This document shows, in pieces, positions 26,596 through 38,501 of a stretch of 40,607 bases of DNA. The DNA is from Rhodoferax sp. (GTDB lineage: Bacteria > Pseudomonadota > Gammaproteobacteria > Burkholderiales > Burkholderiaceae_C), in assembly GCF_028715765.1 (NCBI RefSeq), contig NZ_JAQURE010000030.1, positions 1 through 40,607 on the forward strand, read 5' to 3'. The stretch's first letter is position 1; the number at the start of each line of letters is the position of its first letter. The translations under genes were made by a program, and so were the position numbers. Below the pieces are notes generated by a model, which was given only the letters and a program-made list of their open reading frames with translations, searched no databases and was not told where the DNA came from.

Positions 26596-27129
26596 TTATT
26601 TCTTCTTGGTTTCTTTGATAGCTACTTTTTCTTCTGCGTAACGAATGCCTTTGCCTTTGTATGGCTCTGGCGGACGAATTGCACGAATCTCAGCAGCAAC
26701 TTGACCAACACGCTGACGGTCAGCACCCTTGATCACCACCTCAGTGGGAGTTGGTGTAGTCACAGTGATACCTTCAGGCATCACCTTGTCAACCGGGTGG
26801 GAATAGCCAACTGTTAAGTTGAGTTTGTTCCCAGTTGCTTGAACTTTGTAACCCACACCGATCAAAGTTAGCTTCTTTTCAAAGCCCTTGGTCACACCAA
26901 GAACCATGTTGTTGACCAGTTGCCGCATCGTGCCTGTCAGGGCATCTGCATTGCGCGAGTCATTGGCAGCTGTGAAGCTGACCGAACCTGACACATCGGT
27001 GATTTTTACTAAGGCATTTTGCGCAAGTGTCAACTGACCACCAGCACCTTTAACGATGATCTGTTGCTCATCCATCTTGAATTCCACACCTGATGGAATT
27101 GAGACAGGCATTTTGGCTATACGAGACAT
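26596..27129 (-). CDS. rplF: 50S ribosomal protein L6
   Basis: 177 residues with two repeated L6 folds. The N-terminus is [17 protein letters not shown]; the C-terminal signature [19 protein letters not shown] is intact and followed by IKETKKK. It sits near the factor-binding site of the large subunit. It starts 26 bp after rpsH. A GATAGCTACTTTT string at its 3' end is ordinary coding sequence, not a repeat copy. Confidence 0.98.
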   Translation of the reverse strand: MSRIAKMPVSIPSGVEFKMDEQQIIVKGAGGQLTLAQNALVKITDVSGSVSFTAANDSRNADALTGTMRQLVNNMVLGVTKGFEKKLTLIGVGYKVQATGNKLNLTVGYSHPVDKVMPEGITVTTPTPTEVVIKGADRQRVGQVAAEIRAIRPPEPYKGKGIRYAEEKVAIKETKKK

Positions 27130-27155
27130 TTGTTACTTCTCCTGAATGTCAAGTA

Positions 27156-27551
27156 TCAAGCGACGTAGCAGAGAACTTCTCCGCCAACACCAGTTGCACG
27201 CGCTTTACGATCTGTCATCACACCTTTTGGTGTGGTGACAATTGCAACACCCAGTCCGTTTTGGACTTGCGGGATTGCATCGCTACCACGGTAAACGCGC
27301 AAGCCTGGACGACTCACACGCTCAATTCGCTCGATGACAGGACGACCTGCGTAGTATTTCAACGAAATTTCTAAAACTGATTTGCCTTCTGTTGTAGTCA
27401 CTTTGATGTCATCAACGTAACCTTCATCTTTGAGAACTTGCGCAATGGCAACTTTCAATTTTGAAGACGGCACACATACTGAAGTTTTCGCAACCATTTG
27501 AGCGTTACGAATACGTGTCAGCAAGTCGGCGATCGGATCACTCATACTCAT
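27156..27551 (-). CDS. rpsH: 30S ribosomal protein S8
   Basis: 131 residues, a primary 16S rRNA binder. In E. coli it represses its own spc operon by binding the rplE translation-start region; whether a mimic site exists here was not resolved. The start [18 protein letters not shown] has two possible ATGs (27551 and 27545). The C-terminal [20 protein letters not shown] is conserved. Confidence 0.98.
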   Translation of the reverse strand: MSMSDPIADLLTRIRNAQMVAKTSVCVPSSKLKVAIAQVLKDEGYVDDIKVTTTEGKSVLEISLKYYAGRPVIERIERVSRPGLRVYRGSDAIPQVQNGLGVAIVTTPKGVMTDRKARATGVGGEVLCYVA

Positions 27552-27569
27552 ATCTATTTCTCCTACCGA

Positions 27570-27875
27570 TTACCAGCTGGCTTTGACAATGCCAGGAATT
27601 TCCCCAGCAAATGCCATTTCACGAATTTTTGCTCTGGCCAAACCAAAGTGTGCAAATGTGCCACGTGGGCGACCTGTGATTGCACAACGGTTGCGCTGAC
27701 GTGTTGGGTTTGCATTGCGTGGAAGCATTTGCAAACCTAAGCGCGCGACTGCTCGTTCTTCATCGGTGCGTTTGGCATCCGTAGAAATAGCTTTCAATTC
27801 CGCATGTTTTTTTGCGAATTTGGCAACCAGTTTGTCTCGTTTGAGCTCGCGCTCGATTAAAGCCATCTTAGCCAC
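27570..27875 (-). CDS. rpsN: 30S ribosomal protein S14
   Basis: 101 residues, the long, zinc-free (C-minus) form of S14: [20 protein letters not shown] at the start, then [20 protein letters not shown] plus [18 protein letters not shown]. There is no CxxC pair. It lies between rplE (8-bp gap) and rpsH. Confidence 0.98.
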   Translation of the reverse strand: MAKMALIERELKRDKLVAKFAKKHAELKAISTDAKRTDEERAVARLGLQMLPRNANPTRQRNRCAITGRPRGTFAHFGLARAKIREMAFAGEIPGIVKASW

Positions 27876-27883
27876 AGATCACC

Positions 27884-28429
27884 TCAGTTCTTGAAGGGGA
27901 AACGGAAACCAGACAAAAGTGCTTTGCACTCATCATCTGTCTTGGCCGTTGTTGTGATGCTGATATTGAGACCACGCAAAGCGTCAACTTTGTCGTATTC
28001 AATTTCAGGAAAAATAATTTGCTCTTTCACGCCGATGTTGTAGTTTCCGCGACCGTCAAATGAACGGCCTGAGATACCACGGAAGTCGCGAACGCGTGGC
28101 AAAGCAATTGTCACAAAGCGATCCAAAAACTCATACATCTGAGCGCCACGCAATGTCACCATGCAACCGATGGCTTGACCTTCACGAATCTTGAAACCTG
28201 CAATGGCTTTTTTCGACATGGTGACCACGGGTTTTTGACCGGCGATTTTTGTCAAATCACCAACTGCATGATCCATGACTTTTTTATCTGCAACTGCTTC
28301 GCTCACACCCATATTGAGTGTAATTTTTGTCATGCGAGGCACTTCCATCACTGATTTGTAGCCATATTTAGCCATTAATTCAGGAGCCAGTTTTTCACGG
28401 TAGATTTCTTGCAAACGAGCCATGTTCAT
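27884..28429 (-). CDS. rplE: 50S ribosomal protein L5
   Basis: 179-181 residues. L5 binds 5S rRNA and forms the bridge to S13. Two in-frame ATGs compete. The one at 28429 overlaps the rplX stop as ATGA. The one at 28423 ([16 protein letters not shown]) has better spacing from the AAGGTGG sequence, so the true start may be two codons inside. The remainder, including [18 protein letters not shown] and [20 protein letters not shown] C-terminal sequence ([20 protein letters not shown]), is canonical. Confidence 0.97.
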   Translation of the reverse strand: MNMARLQEIYREKLAPELMAKYGYKSVMEVPRMTKITLNMGVSEAVADKKVMDHAVGDLTKIAGQKPVVTMSKKAIAGFKIREGQAIGCMVTLRGAQMYEFLDRFVTIALPRVRDFRGISGRSFDGRGNYNIGVKEQIIFPEIEYDKVDALRGLNISITTTAKTDDECKALLSGFRFPFKN

Positions 28430-28746
28430 GCCACCTTGATTTCTTCACCGCTTGATTTGTAAACGCGTGTGCGTTTGCCATCAGCAAGTAATTTGATACC
28501 AACGCGATCTGCCTTACCGGAAGCCGCATTAAAAATTGCTATGTTGGATTGATGGATGGGCATGGTCTTTTCCACAATGCCGCCCGCCTCACCCTTCATG
28601 GGGTTTGGTTTTGCGTGTTTTTTCACAACGTTCACACCCTCAACAATGAGATGTGAATCATCGCTACGCAGCGTTACCTTACCGCGCTTACCTTTGTCGC
28701 GCCCAGTGAGCACGATCACATCGTCGCCTTTGCGAATTTTGTTCAT
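28426..28746 (-). CDS. rplX: 50S ribosomal protein L24
   Basis: 106 residues, an assembly-initiator protein of the large subunit with an N-terminal KOW motif ([20 protein letters not shown]) and the RNA-contacting [20 protein letters not shown] segment. It starts 9 bp after rplN and overlaps rplE by 4 bp (ATGA), implying translational coupling. Confidence 0.98.
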   Translation of the reverse strand: MNKIRKGDDVIVLTGRDKGKRGKVTLRSDDSHLIVEGVNVVKKHAKPNPMKGEAGGIVEKTMPIHQSNIAIFNAASGKADRVGIKLLADGKRTRVYKSSGEEIKVA

Positions 28747-28755
28747 GTGATGTCC

Positions 28756-29124
28756 TTACAAAACTTCTGGTGCCAAAGACACGATCTTCATGAATTTTTC
28801 AGTGCGCAATTCACGTGTGACCGGGCCAAAGATGCGAGTACCAATTGGCTCAAGCTTGGCATTCAGCAGCACTGCCGCATTGCCATCAAACTTAACCAAT
28901 GAACCATCACTACGACGAATTCCCTTGGCAGTTCGAACCACTACCGCACTGTAAACATCGCCTTTTTTGACACGTCCACGTGGAGCAGCTTCTTTGATAC
29001 TCACTTTGATGATGTCGCCTACGCTAGCGTAGCGACGTTTAGATCCGCCCAGCACCTTGATGCACAGAACGGACTTGGCACCGGTGTTGTCGGCGACTTC
29101 GAGTCGAGATTCAGTTTGGATCAT
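28756..29124 (-). CDS. rplN: 50S ribosomal protein L14
   Basis: 122 residues, exactly the family length when started at 29124 ([20 protein letters not shown]); GGGAA lies about 9 nt upstream. An upstream in-frame ATG at 29172 would add 16 non-homologous residues. The [20 protein letters not shown] region and terminal [19 protein letters not shown] end ([15 protein letters not shown]) are typical. This is the first gene of the spc cluster here; upstream lies proC on the other strand and not the S10 operon. Confidence 0.98.
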   Translation of the reverse strand: MIQTESRLEVADNTGAKSVLCIKVLGGSKRRYASVGDIIKVSIKEAAPRGRVKKGDVYSAVVVRTAKGIRRSDGSLVKFDGNAAVLLNAKLEPIGTRIFGPVTRELRTEKFMKIVSLAPEVL

Positions 29125-29269
29125 TTGTTTAATTCCCAACTTGCACTGAAACTTGCTATTTGCACAACGCAAATTTGGTTTTCAGTCAGTCTTGGGCCCG
29201 TCACACACAACATAAACCACTTACGTTGTGCATCTTGGGCAGATAATTCGCTTTAGTGCGAAGTCTTGT

Positions 29270-29299
29270 ATTATGCATTAAAAATGCTCAGACATTCAA
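29270..29299 (-). promoter_or_regulatory. Candidate promoter of the rplN-to-rplQ cluster
   Basis: On the minus strand TTGAAT (29294-29299) and CATAAT (29270-29275) are 18 bp apart, in an AT-rich stretch, giving a start near 29263 and a leader of roughly 140 nt before rplN. Because no ribosomal gene lies upstream, the cluster needs its own promoter, and this is the best match I see. The rest of the 343-bp rplN-proC interval shows no gene. Confidence 0.5.
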
Positions 29300-29467
29300 G
29301 TTTGTCTTGTTTTTTTCATTCATCTCCACGATCCGGCTTTGGTGCGTTGCAACGCCGTATTGTCTCTTGCACCTTGTTCACCCATTGACTCCAACTTCAG
29401 TCGTCTGCGCTTTGTTTAGACTCGGTGCTTTTAAACGCTCAATCAGTTCCCGCTGACCTATTCCTTT

Positions 29468-30283
29468 ATGAGACAACACATTGCATTCATTGGCGGTGGC
29501 AACATGGCCAGCGCCATCATTGGCGGTTTGATCAAACAGGGCCTGAGCCCCCAGCTCATTGACGTGGTGGAGCCCTTTGAGGACGCACGCACCAAACTCC
29601 AAAGCAACTTCGGCATCACAGCCCAGCCGCAGGCCGGGGCTTTTTTGACGGCTGCCAAGCTGGTGGTCTGGGCCGTGAAACCTCAAACTTTCAAAGAAGC
29701 CGCCCATAGCGTCGCTGCCCACACCACCCAGGCACTCCATTTAAGCGTTGCCGCAGGCATTCGCAGCGACAGCATTGCGGCTTGGCTGGGGACTGAGCGA
29801 GTTGTCCGTGCCATGCCCAACACCCCTGCGCTGATTGGCCAAGGCATCAGTGGGCTGTTTGCCCGTGCCGCAGTCACCTCAACCGACAAGGCGCAGATTG
29901 AGCAAGTGATGTCAACCACTGGCCAATTTCTGTGGCTTGAGGGTGAATCCCAGTTGGATGCAGTCACCGCTTTGTCCGGCTCCGGTCCCGCCTATGTGTT
30001 TTACTTCATGGAAGCCATGACGATGGCTGGCGTGGAGATGGGCTTCACGCGCGATCAAGCGTATCAGTTGGCCGTGGCCACCTTCTCTGGCGCCAGTGCC
30101 CTTGCTCAAGCCTCCAGCGATTCACCCCAGGTACTGCGCCAACGCGTCACCTCCAAAGGCGGCACCACCTTTGCCGCCATTTCCAGCATGGAAGACAACG
30201 ACGTGCGCGCCCTGTTCATTGATGCCATGTATGCCGCTCGCGAGCGTGCCAAGCAACTGGGCGACGAATTCGGCAAAGCTTGA
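29468..30283 (+). CDS. proC: Pyrroline-5-carboxylate reductase
   Basis: 271 residues. It catalyses the NAD(P)H-dependent last step of proline synthesis in the cytoplasm. An N-terminal Rossmann fold carries AFIGGGNMASAIIGGLIKQG. The helical dimerisation domain carries the family signature ALSGSGPAYVFYFMEAMTMA and the TSKGGTTFAAI loop. It is divergent from rplN and convergent with ubiA, so it is probably transcribed alone. Codon use returns to the GC-rich pattern immediately. Confidence 0.96.
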   Translation: MRQHIAFIGGGNMASAIIGGLIKQGLSPQLIDVVEPFEDARTKLQSNFGITAQPQAGAFLTAAKLVVWAVKPQTFKEAAHSVAAHTTQALHLSVAAGIRSDSIAAWLGTERVVRAMPNTPALIGQGISGLFARAAVTSTDKAQIEQVMSTTGQFLWLEGESQLDAVTALSGSGPAYVFYFMEAMTMAGVEMGFTRDQAYQLAVATFSGASALAQASSDSPQVLRQRVTSKGGTTFAAISSMEDNDVRALFIDAMYAARERAKQLGDEFGKA

Positions 30284-30365
30284 GGAAAAAAAGACAGGGC
30301 AGCTCCGCGCCTGCAGATAAGTGCTTACTGGATTTCAGGTCAAGCCCGCAGCAACAGGCTGTTGG

Positions 30366-31229
30366 CTATTGAACGAAGTAGCTGGCTGCAATGCCCGCAA
30401 ACACCGCAAAGCCGAGCCAGTGGTTCAGCCGAAAAGCTTTGAAGCAGCCTTCACGGCTGCGGCTACGGATCAGCGTAAAGTGCCACAGCACCTGCGCCAA
30501 AGCTACCAGAATAGCTATGTAAAACATAGCTCCTTGAGCATATGAAATAAGGGCTACAGCCCATATTGTTATAAATAACAAGTAACACAGCAGCACCACC
30601 GGCACATCCCAGGCGCCCAACGTGATGGCCGAGGTTTTGATGCCAAGTCGCAGATCATCGTCGCGATCCACCATGGCGTACTCGGTGTCATAGGCCAACA
30701 CCCAGCACAGGTTACCCAGCATCAGCACCCAGGCCAGTGCCGGCACTTCGCCCTGCACCGCAGCAAACGCCATCGGAATGCCCATGCCAAAGGCCACCCC
30801 CAGTACGGCTTGCGGCATTGATACGTAGCGCTTGGCATAAGGGTAAGCCAGTGTGATGGCCAGCGCCGCACCCGATATGCCCACCGTGAGCGTGTTGGTG
30901 CTCAGCACCAGCCCAAACGCCAGCAGCGCCAGCACCGCCCCCACAGCCAAAGCCTCTTTCACCGACACTGCGCCGGTGGTCACCGGCCGCTGTGCAGTGC
31001 GCTTGACATGTTTGTCGAATTCGCGATCAGCCACATCGTTGATGCAGCAGCCAGCACTGCGCATCAAAATCGTACCCGCCACGAACACCGCCAGCAAATG
31101 CCAGCCCGGAAAACCATCCGCGGCCACCCACAGCGCACTCAGTGTTGGCCACAGTAGCAGCAGCCAACCCGCAGGCCGATCCCAACGGATCAAAGCCAAA
31201 TACAACTTAAATTTGCCAGAAAAATGCAT
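30366..31229 (-). CDS. ubiA: 4-hydroxybenzoate polyprenyltransferase
   Basis: 287 residues, an integral membrane prenyltransferase that attaches the isoprenoid tail to 4-hydroxybenzoate in ubiquinone synthesis. Both aspartate-rich motifs are present: [19 protein letters not shown] near residue 64-82, and [14 protein letters not shown] near 185-200. About eight to nine membrane helices are visible. The start is an ATG at 31229, 19 bp after the oxyR stop, so the two may be co-transcribed. Codons for about residues 220-240 ([19 protein letters not shown]) lie in an AT-rich repeat copy (30510-30568). It forms a plausible membrane helix in place of the usual sequence there. Confidence 0.94.
   Translation of the reverse strand: MHFSGKFKLYLALIRWDRPAGWLLLLWPTLSALWVAADGFPGWHLLAVFVAGTILMRSAGCCINDVADREFDKHVKRTAQRPVTTGAVSVKEALAVGAVLALLAFGLVLSTNTLTVGISGAALAITLAYPYAKRYVSMPQAVLGVAFGMGIPMAFAAVQGEVPALAWVLMLGNLCWVLAYDTEYAMVDRDDDLRLGIKTSAITLGAWDVPVVLLCYLLFITIWAVALISYAQGAMFYIAILVALAQVLWHFTLIRSRSREGCFKAFRLNHWLGFAVFAGIAASYFVQ
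30510..30568 (+). repeat. Dispersed hairpin-like repeat, copy C (inside ubiA)
   Basis: It reads AATAGCTATGTAAAAC, then ATAGCTCCTTGAGC (ATAGCT starts at 30526), then ATAAG (starts at 30547, spacing 21), then GGCTACAGCCC. The doubled ATAGCT arm matches the intergenic copy B closely, and the 3' half matches the copies in the oxidoreductase gene and recG. It is antisense to ubiA and translated in frame. Confidence 0.75.
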
Positions 31230-31248
31230 CTTTTTGAGACCCCAAACT

Positions 31249-32208
31249 TCACGACAAACGCGTCACACCCGGCAACTCGCAGGCGTAAATGGCGTTGCGC
31301 AGGGCGGCAATGGCTTCGTAGCGGGTAAAGCTGCGCCGCCAGGCCAGCACAATGCGCCGGGTTGGGGGTGCGCCACTGTCCTTGTCCACAATCGGCAGGT
31401 ACTTCACATACGGGTCTTCGTCGCGTTTGCGTTGGGTGCTGAAGGCTTCTTTGGGCACACTCAAACGCGGCACCAGCGTCACCCCCATGCCGGCCGCCAC
31501 CATATGCTTGATGGTTTCGAGAGATGAGCCCTCAAAACTTCTGCGAATCCCCTCTGCGTTGCTTGAAAAGCGGGCAAATTCGGGGCACACCTCCAGCACA
31601 TGGTCTCTGAAACAGTGGCCACTGCCCAGCAGCAGCATGGTCTCGTTTTTCAGCGCCTCGCTGGTGACCTGCGTTTGCGCTGCCAACGGGTGATGAAAGG
31701 GCAATGCGGCCATGAACGGCTCGTCATACAGCGGCGCAATAGCCAGCCCGGCATCTGGAAAAGGCTCAGCCAAAATGGCGCAGTCAATCTCGCCCGTGCG
31801 CAGCATCTCCAGCAATTTGACAGTGAAGTTTTCTTGCAGCATCAGCGGCATTTGCGGTGTGCGGGTGATCATTTGGCGCACCAGATCGGGCAACAAATAG
31901 GGGCCAATGGTGTAAATCAGCCCCAGCGTGAGCGGGCCGCCCAGCGGGTCTTTGCCACGTTTGGCAATTTCCTTGATCACTGCGGCCTGCTCCAGCACGC
32001 TTTGCGCCTGGCGCACGATGTCTTCGCCCAACGGCGTGACCGTGACCTCGTTGGCACTGCGCTCGAACAGCTTCACATCCAGCTCTTCTTCAAGCTTTTT
32101 GATTGCCACCGACAGGGTGGGTTGCGACACATAGCAGGCCTCAGCCGCTTTGCCAAAGTGGCGTTCACGCGCCACCGCCACGATGTATTTGAGTTCAGTC
32201 AAGGTCAT
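31249..32208 (-). CDS. oxyR: Hydrogen peroxide-sensing LysR-type regulator OxyR
   Basis: 319 residues. An N-terminal winged helix-turn-helix ([20 protein letters not shown], then [13 protein letters not shown]) is followed by a LysR effector domain. The two redox cysteines that form the peroxide-sensing disulfide are present in [14 protein letters not shown], which separates OxyR from other LysR proteins. The start at 32208 is set by the conserved N-terminus; an ATG 17 codons earlier adds an unrelated leader. It is upstream of ubiA (19-bp gap) and divergent from a CBS-domain gene, with 189 bp between them. Confidence 0.95.
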   Translation of the reverse strand: MTLTELKYIVAVARERHFGKAAEACYVSQPTLSVAIKKLEEELDVKLFERSANEVTVTPLGEDIVRQAQSVLEQAAVIKEIAKRGKDPLGGPLTLGLIYTIGPYLLPDLVRQMITRTPQMPLMLQENFTVKLLEMLRTGEIDCAILAEPFPDAGLAIAPLYDEPFMAALPFHHPLAAQTQVTSEALKNETMLLLGSGHCFRDHVLEVCPEFARFSSNAEGIRRSFEGSSLETIKHMVAAGMGVTLVPRLSVPKEAFSTQRKRDEDPYVKYLPIVDKDSGAPPTRRIVLAWRRSFTRYEAIAALRNAIYACELPGVTRLS

Positions 32209-32337
32209 CCGGGTATTTTCACCCAGAGCAGGGCGCGGCATGCCCAGCCCTGACACCACCCTGTCCCAACAAGACGTTTCGATGTCAGCCCTTGAGTTGG
32301 CGCAAGGGTGGGTTGAGGGTCTCCACCAAGCTGAAGG

Positions 32338-32351
32338 TTGACGCCGGTCAA
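32338..32351 (+). promoter_or_regulatory. FNR/ANR-like dyad upstream of the CBS-domain gene
   Basis: TTGAC-GCCG-GTCAA is a perfect 14-bp dyad resembling the FNR/ANR site TTGAT-N4-ATCAA. A TAGCAT at 32373-32378 could be the -10 element; transcription would then start near 32385, placing the dyad centre at about -41, the class II activator position. The ribosome-binding site follows directly at 32387-32391, so the leader would be very short. The match is suggestive only. Confidence 0.4.
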
Positions 32352-32397
32352 TATGCGTGTGGGCTTGCTCGCTAGCATGAACGCCCGGAGGTTCCCC

Positions 32398-32829
32398 ATG
32401 TTTGATTTACCCGTGAAAAGCGTCATGGATCGCAACAAATTCATCACCGTTTCACCCGACCACACCATCAGCCAGGCCGCCCAGTTGATGGCGCACAAAC
32501 ATTTTGGTGTGGTCTGGGTCATTGACGATGCGCAGCTGGTTGGCGTGCTGACTGAGCGTGATGTGGTTTTCAGGGTCATCGGCCAGGGGCTTGACCCGCA
32601 TACCACGCAAGTGCAAACCGCCATGACCCACCACCCGCAGTCCATCGGTCTGGAAGACGCTTTTGGCACCGCGCTGATCAAAATGCACACGCATGGTGTG
32701 CGGCATTTGCCTGTGATAGAGCAGGGCCAGGCCATCGGCGTGGTGTCGGCGCGGCACGCCATGGACCCAGAACTAGACGAGTTTGTCTCAGAAGCGCGGC
32801 GCCGCGAGCATTACCAAACCGGGCCTTAA
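32398..32829 (+). CDS. Two-CBS-domain protein
   Basis: 143 residues made almost wholly of a CBS pair. The first domain runs from about residue 6 (VKSVMDRNKFITVSPDHTIS) to LTERDVVFRV; the second from about 75 (AMTHHPQSIGLEDAFG) to GVVSARHAMD. Such stand-alone pairs bind adenosine nucleotides and act as energy or redox sensors; the partner is unknown. The start at 32398 is chosen because GGAGG lies 6 nt upstream. Earlier in-frame starts (such as 32377) lack this. It sits backwards between recG and oxyR and has an FNR-like dyad upstream, which suggests low-oxygen control; that is inference. Confidence 0.85.
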   Translation: MFDLPVKSVMDRNKFITVSPDHTISQAAQLMAHKHFGVVWVIDDAQLVGVLTERDVVFRVIGQGLDPHTTQVQTAMTHHPQSIGLEDAFGTALIKMHTHGVRHLPVIEQGQAIGVVSARHAMDPELDEFVSEARRREHYQTGP

Positions 32830-32860
32830 CGCCGCGCCACATTGCCTCAAAACTGGCGCT

Positions 32861-34975
<2,115 letters not shown>

Positions 34976-35131
34976 GGCTGGATTTTGCCCACTTTGCTTG
35001 GCATGCCAAACACAGTGCACACGCACGGCAGGGCGCAACAACACTGGGGCGGTTGTGCGCAAGTCATGCTCAGACTGCGACAATGCGCCCCTCTTTCACT
35101 TGGCACGGGGCACGTTCACCCCTCAAGCACC

Positions 35132-36214
35132 ATGCACACCCTACATCCAGACACCCGCCGCACTTTTGTACTTAGCGACTTCGACTTTGAGTTGCCCCCC
35201 GAGCTGATTGCCCAGCACCCCGCGCCGGAGCGCAGCGCCTCGCGGCTGCTCGACGGCACAGGCAGCACGCCTGTAGACCGTATCTTTCGCGACTTGCCCG
35301 CGCTGTTGCATCCCGGCGACCTGATGGTGTTCAACGACACCCGCGTCATGAACGCCCGCCTGTTTGGCGAAAAGGCCACCGGCGGCAAGCTGGAGCTGTT
35401 GATTGAGCGCGTGCTGGGCGGCAACCAGGTCGCTGCGCACATGCGTGTCAGTAAAAAGCCAGAGGTGGGCAGCACCGTGCGCCTGGTGGCTGCGCCTGGC
35501 AGCAACGACAACTTAAGCGCCACCTTGCTGGGGCGCTGGCCTGATGCACCCGGCCCGCTGTTTCGCTTTGTGCTCTCCAACGATGCGGGTGACGACCCCT
35601 ACACCCTGATGGCGCGCCACGGCCATGTGCCACTGCCACCCTACATCACCCACGCCGACTCCCCCGAGGACGCGCAACGCTACCAAACCGTGTTTGCCAA
35701 AAATATGGGCGCCGTGGCCGCCCCCACCGCTGCGCTGCATTTTGATGAAGCCCTGCTGGCCGCCATTGATGCCCGAGGGGTGCAACGTGCGCATGTGACG
35801 CTGCATGTGGGTGCTGGCACGTTCCAGCCGGTCAAGACCGAAAACCTGGCCGAGCACCAGATGCACAGCGAGTGGTATGACGTGCCCGCTGCCACCCAGC
35901 AAGCCGTGGCTGACTGCCGCGCACGCGGTGGCCGCGTCGTTGCAGTGGGCACCACCAGCGTGCGCACGCTCGAATCCTGGGCCCAAAGTGGCCAGGCCAC
36001 CGGTGACACCCGAATCTTCATCACACCGGGGTTTGATTTCAAGCTGGTGGATGCGCTCATCACCAACTTTCACCTGCCCAAGTCCAGCCTGATGATGCTG
36101 GTGAGCGCCTTTGCCGACTATGAACACATCATGGCGCTGTATGCCCACGCCATCAACAGCCAGTACCGATTCTTCAGTTATGGCGATGCCATGCTGCTAC
36201 AGCGGGCGAGCTGA
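35132..36214 (+). CDS. queA: S-adenosylmethionine:tRNA ribosyltransferase-isomerase
   Basis: 360 residues. QueA transfers and isomerises the ribose of S-adenosylmethionine onto preQ1-modified tRNA, making epoxyqueuosine. The start at 35132 ([20 protein letters not shown]) fits the family; the open frame extends 49 codons upstream without family features. Motifs include [43 protein letters not shown] and [18 protein letters not shown] near the end. No clear ribosome-binding site is visible. Its last 18 bp overlap the 3' end of the convergent vapC-like gene. Tgt, which acts just before it in the same pathway, follows after the toxin-antitoxin pair. Confidence 0.96.
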   Translation: MHTLHPDTRRTFVLSDFDFELPPELIAQHPAPERSASRLLDGTGSTPVDRIFRDLPALLHPGDLMVFNDTRVMNARLFGEKATGGKLELLIERVLGGNQVAAHMRVSKKPEVGSTVRLVAAPGSNDNLSATLLGRWPDAPGPLFRFVLSNDAGDDPYTLMARHGHVPLPPYITHADSPEDAQRYQTVFAKNMGAVAAPTAALHFDEALLAAIDARGVQRAHVTLHVGAGTFQPVKTENLAEHQMHSEWYDVPAATQQAVADCRARGGRVVAVGTTSVRTLESWAQSGQATGDTRIFITPGFDFKLVDALITNFHLPKSSLMMLVSAFADYEHIMALYAHAINSQYRFFSYGDAMLLQRAS

Positions 36215-36586
36215 CGGTTTGGCAAAGTAGTTCACCCCCGGCAAGCCCTGGTAGTCAATGTCTTGTGTCCAGAACGTGGCACCCAGCTCTTGCGCCAGGC
36301 TGTACATCATGGCATCGGCCATGGCCAGGCGGTGCGCTGCCGCCACTTGAGCCGCAGCCACCGCACGTCGGTCGGTGATCTCCAGCACACGCCCCAGACG
36401 CATCACGTCCAGGCACTGCGCCACAGCATCGGGTGGCACTTTGCGACTCAGCACCTTGTGCACTTCAAACAGGGCAATCACGGGGACGAACAAGGCGTTG
36501 CGCTGCTCAATGACGGGCTTGAATTTGGGCCCATTGGCACCGGCCAGAAAAAACTCGATCCAACCCGATGCATCAACGACGTTCAT
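36197..36586 (-). CDS. vapC: PIN-domain toxin, VapC-like
   Basis: 129 residues with the PIN-domain acidic set: D5 (MNVVDASGW), E41 (ALFEVHKVL), D91 (LAMADAMMY) and D109 or D111 (WTQDIDYQG), expected to bind Mg2+/Mn2+ for RNA cleavage. Its ATG overlaps the antitoxin stop as ATGA, so it is translationally coupled to vapB. Its 3' end overlaps queA by 18 bp in the convergent direction. It appears intact. Known VapC toxins cut initiator tRNA or the 23S sarcin-ricin loop; the target here is unknown. Confidence 0.88.
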   Translation of the reverse strand: MNVVDASGWIEFFLAGANGPKFKPVIEQRNALFVPVIALFEVHKVLSRKVPPDAVAQCLDVMRLGRVLEITDRRAVAAAQVAAAHRLAMADAMMYSLAQELGATFWTQDIDYQGLPGVNYFAKPSARPL

Positions 36587-36813
36587 TCAAACTCCCGATC
36601 GGGTTCTTTTTCAATTTCCAGATCAGCCGGGTTCAGGTTGTACTTTTTCAGCATCCCGTAATACGCACGCATCGGCAACTCCGGCTTGATCACCAGCTCT
36701 TTCCCGCGCAACTCGAATTTGATGTGCGAACCCGCGCTGATGCCCAGTTTGGCGCGCATGGCAGCGGGCAGCGTGACCTGCCCTTTGCTTGATACAACTG
36801 CTTCAGCCAACAT
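36583..36813 (-). CDS. vapB: AbrB/MazE-type antitoxin, VapB-like
   Basis: 76 residues. An N-terminal swapped-hairpin DNA-binding domain (MLAEAVVSSKGQVTLPAAMR, then AKLGISAGSHIKF) is followed by an acidic C-terminal tail ([16 protein letters not shown]) of the sort that wraps the toxin. The start at 36813 is supported by AAGGA 7 nt upstream; earlier in-frame starts would cover the operator region. It is the first gene of the pair, as usual, and presumably represses its own promoter. Confidence 0.88.
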   Translation of the reverse strand: MLAEAVVSSKGQVTLPAAMRAKLGISAGSHIKFELRGKELVIKPELPMRAYYGMLKKYNLNPADLEIEKEPDREFE

Positions 36814-36822
36814 GATGAAATC

Positions 36823-36862
36823 CTTTACAAAATAATATGTAAAGTAAATCATAGTCGTAAAG
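36823..36862 (-). promoter_or_regulatory. Candidate vapBC promoter/operator
   Basis: CTTTAC (36823-36828) and GTAAAG (36839-36844) form an inverted repeat around the candidate -10 TATTAT (36832-36837, minus strand); a further GTAAAG lies at 36857-36862 overlapping a TTTACG -35 candidate 18 bp upstream. Three copies of one 6-mer over a promoter just ahead of an AbrB-like antitoxin suggest autoregulation. The remaining sequence up to tgt (36863-37020) shows no gene and no strong promoter. Confidence 0.45.
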
Positions 36863-37014
36863 CGGATGAAGCACCAACACCTCAAGCCATCAGTAGCCAT
36901 CCTCGTTTGGACTTTTCACTGGGCAGGCTGTTCCGCCCCACGGCTACCAGTGACTGTGCCACTGAGAATTGGCTCGCCATCAGATCAAAGACAATACCGA
37001 CCAAGCTTTTTTGA

Positions 37015-38283
<1,269 letters not shown>

Positions 38284-38304
38284 GCCAATGGCGTGAATTT
38301 ATCC

Positions 38305-38339
38305 TGGCAAAACATGGAATGAAACGCCATGTTTTGCCA
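38305..38339 (+). terminator. Perfect inverted repeat after tgt, possible terminator
   Basis: TGGCAAAACATGG (38305-38317) and CCATGTTTTGCCA (38327-38339) form a perfect 13-bp stem with a 9-nt loop, 21 bp after the tgt stop. No U-run follows on either strand, so it is not a textbook terminator; it could be a protein-binding dyad or a small mobile-element trace. The rest of 38340-38501 holds nothing I can identify. Confidence 0.4.
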
Positions 38340-38501
38340 AGGTGTTTTCGCTCGACCTGCTGCGCAACTTCAAGGGAATGGCCGGTCTACAGGCAGAACC
38401 ATCGAACGTCTCATAGCGACCGGAAGATGGCCATCTTGAAAGTCACAAAAGTGAAATTTAATCCGGTCATGATGGAGTTTTAGCCTGCACACACCGGATA
38501 C

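Noticed and set aside
26605-26635. GATAGCTACTTTTTC at the rplF 3' end as a repeat copy
   Set aside because: It encodes the usual Lys-rich L6 tail and lacks the second box.
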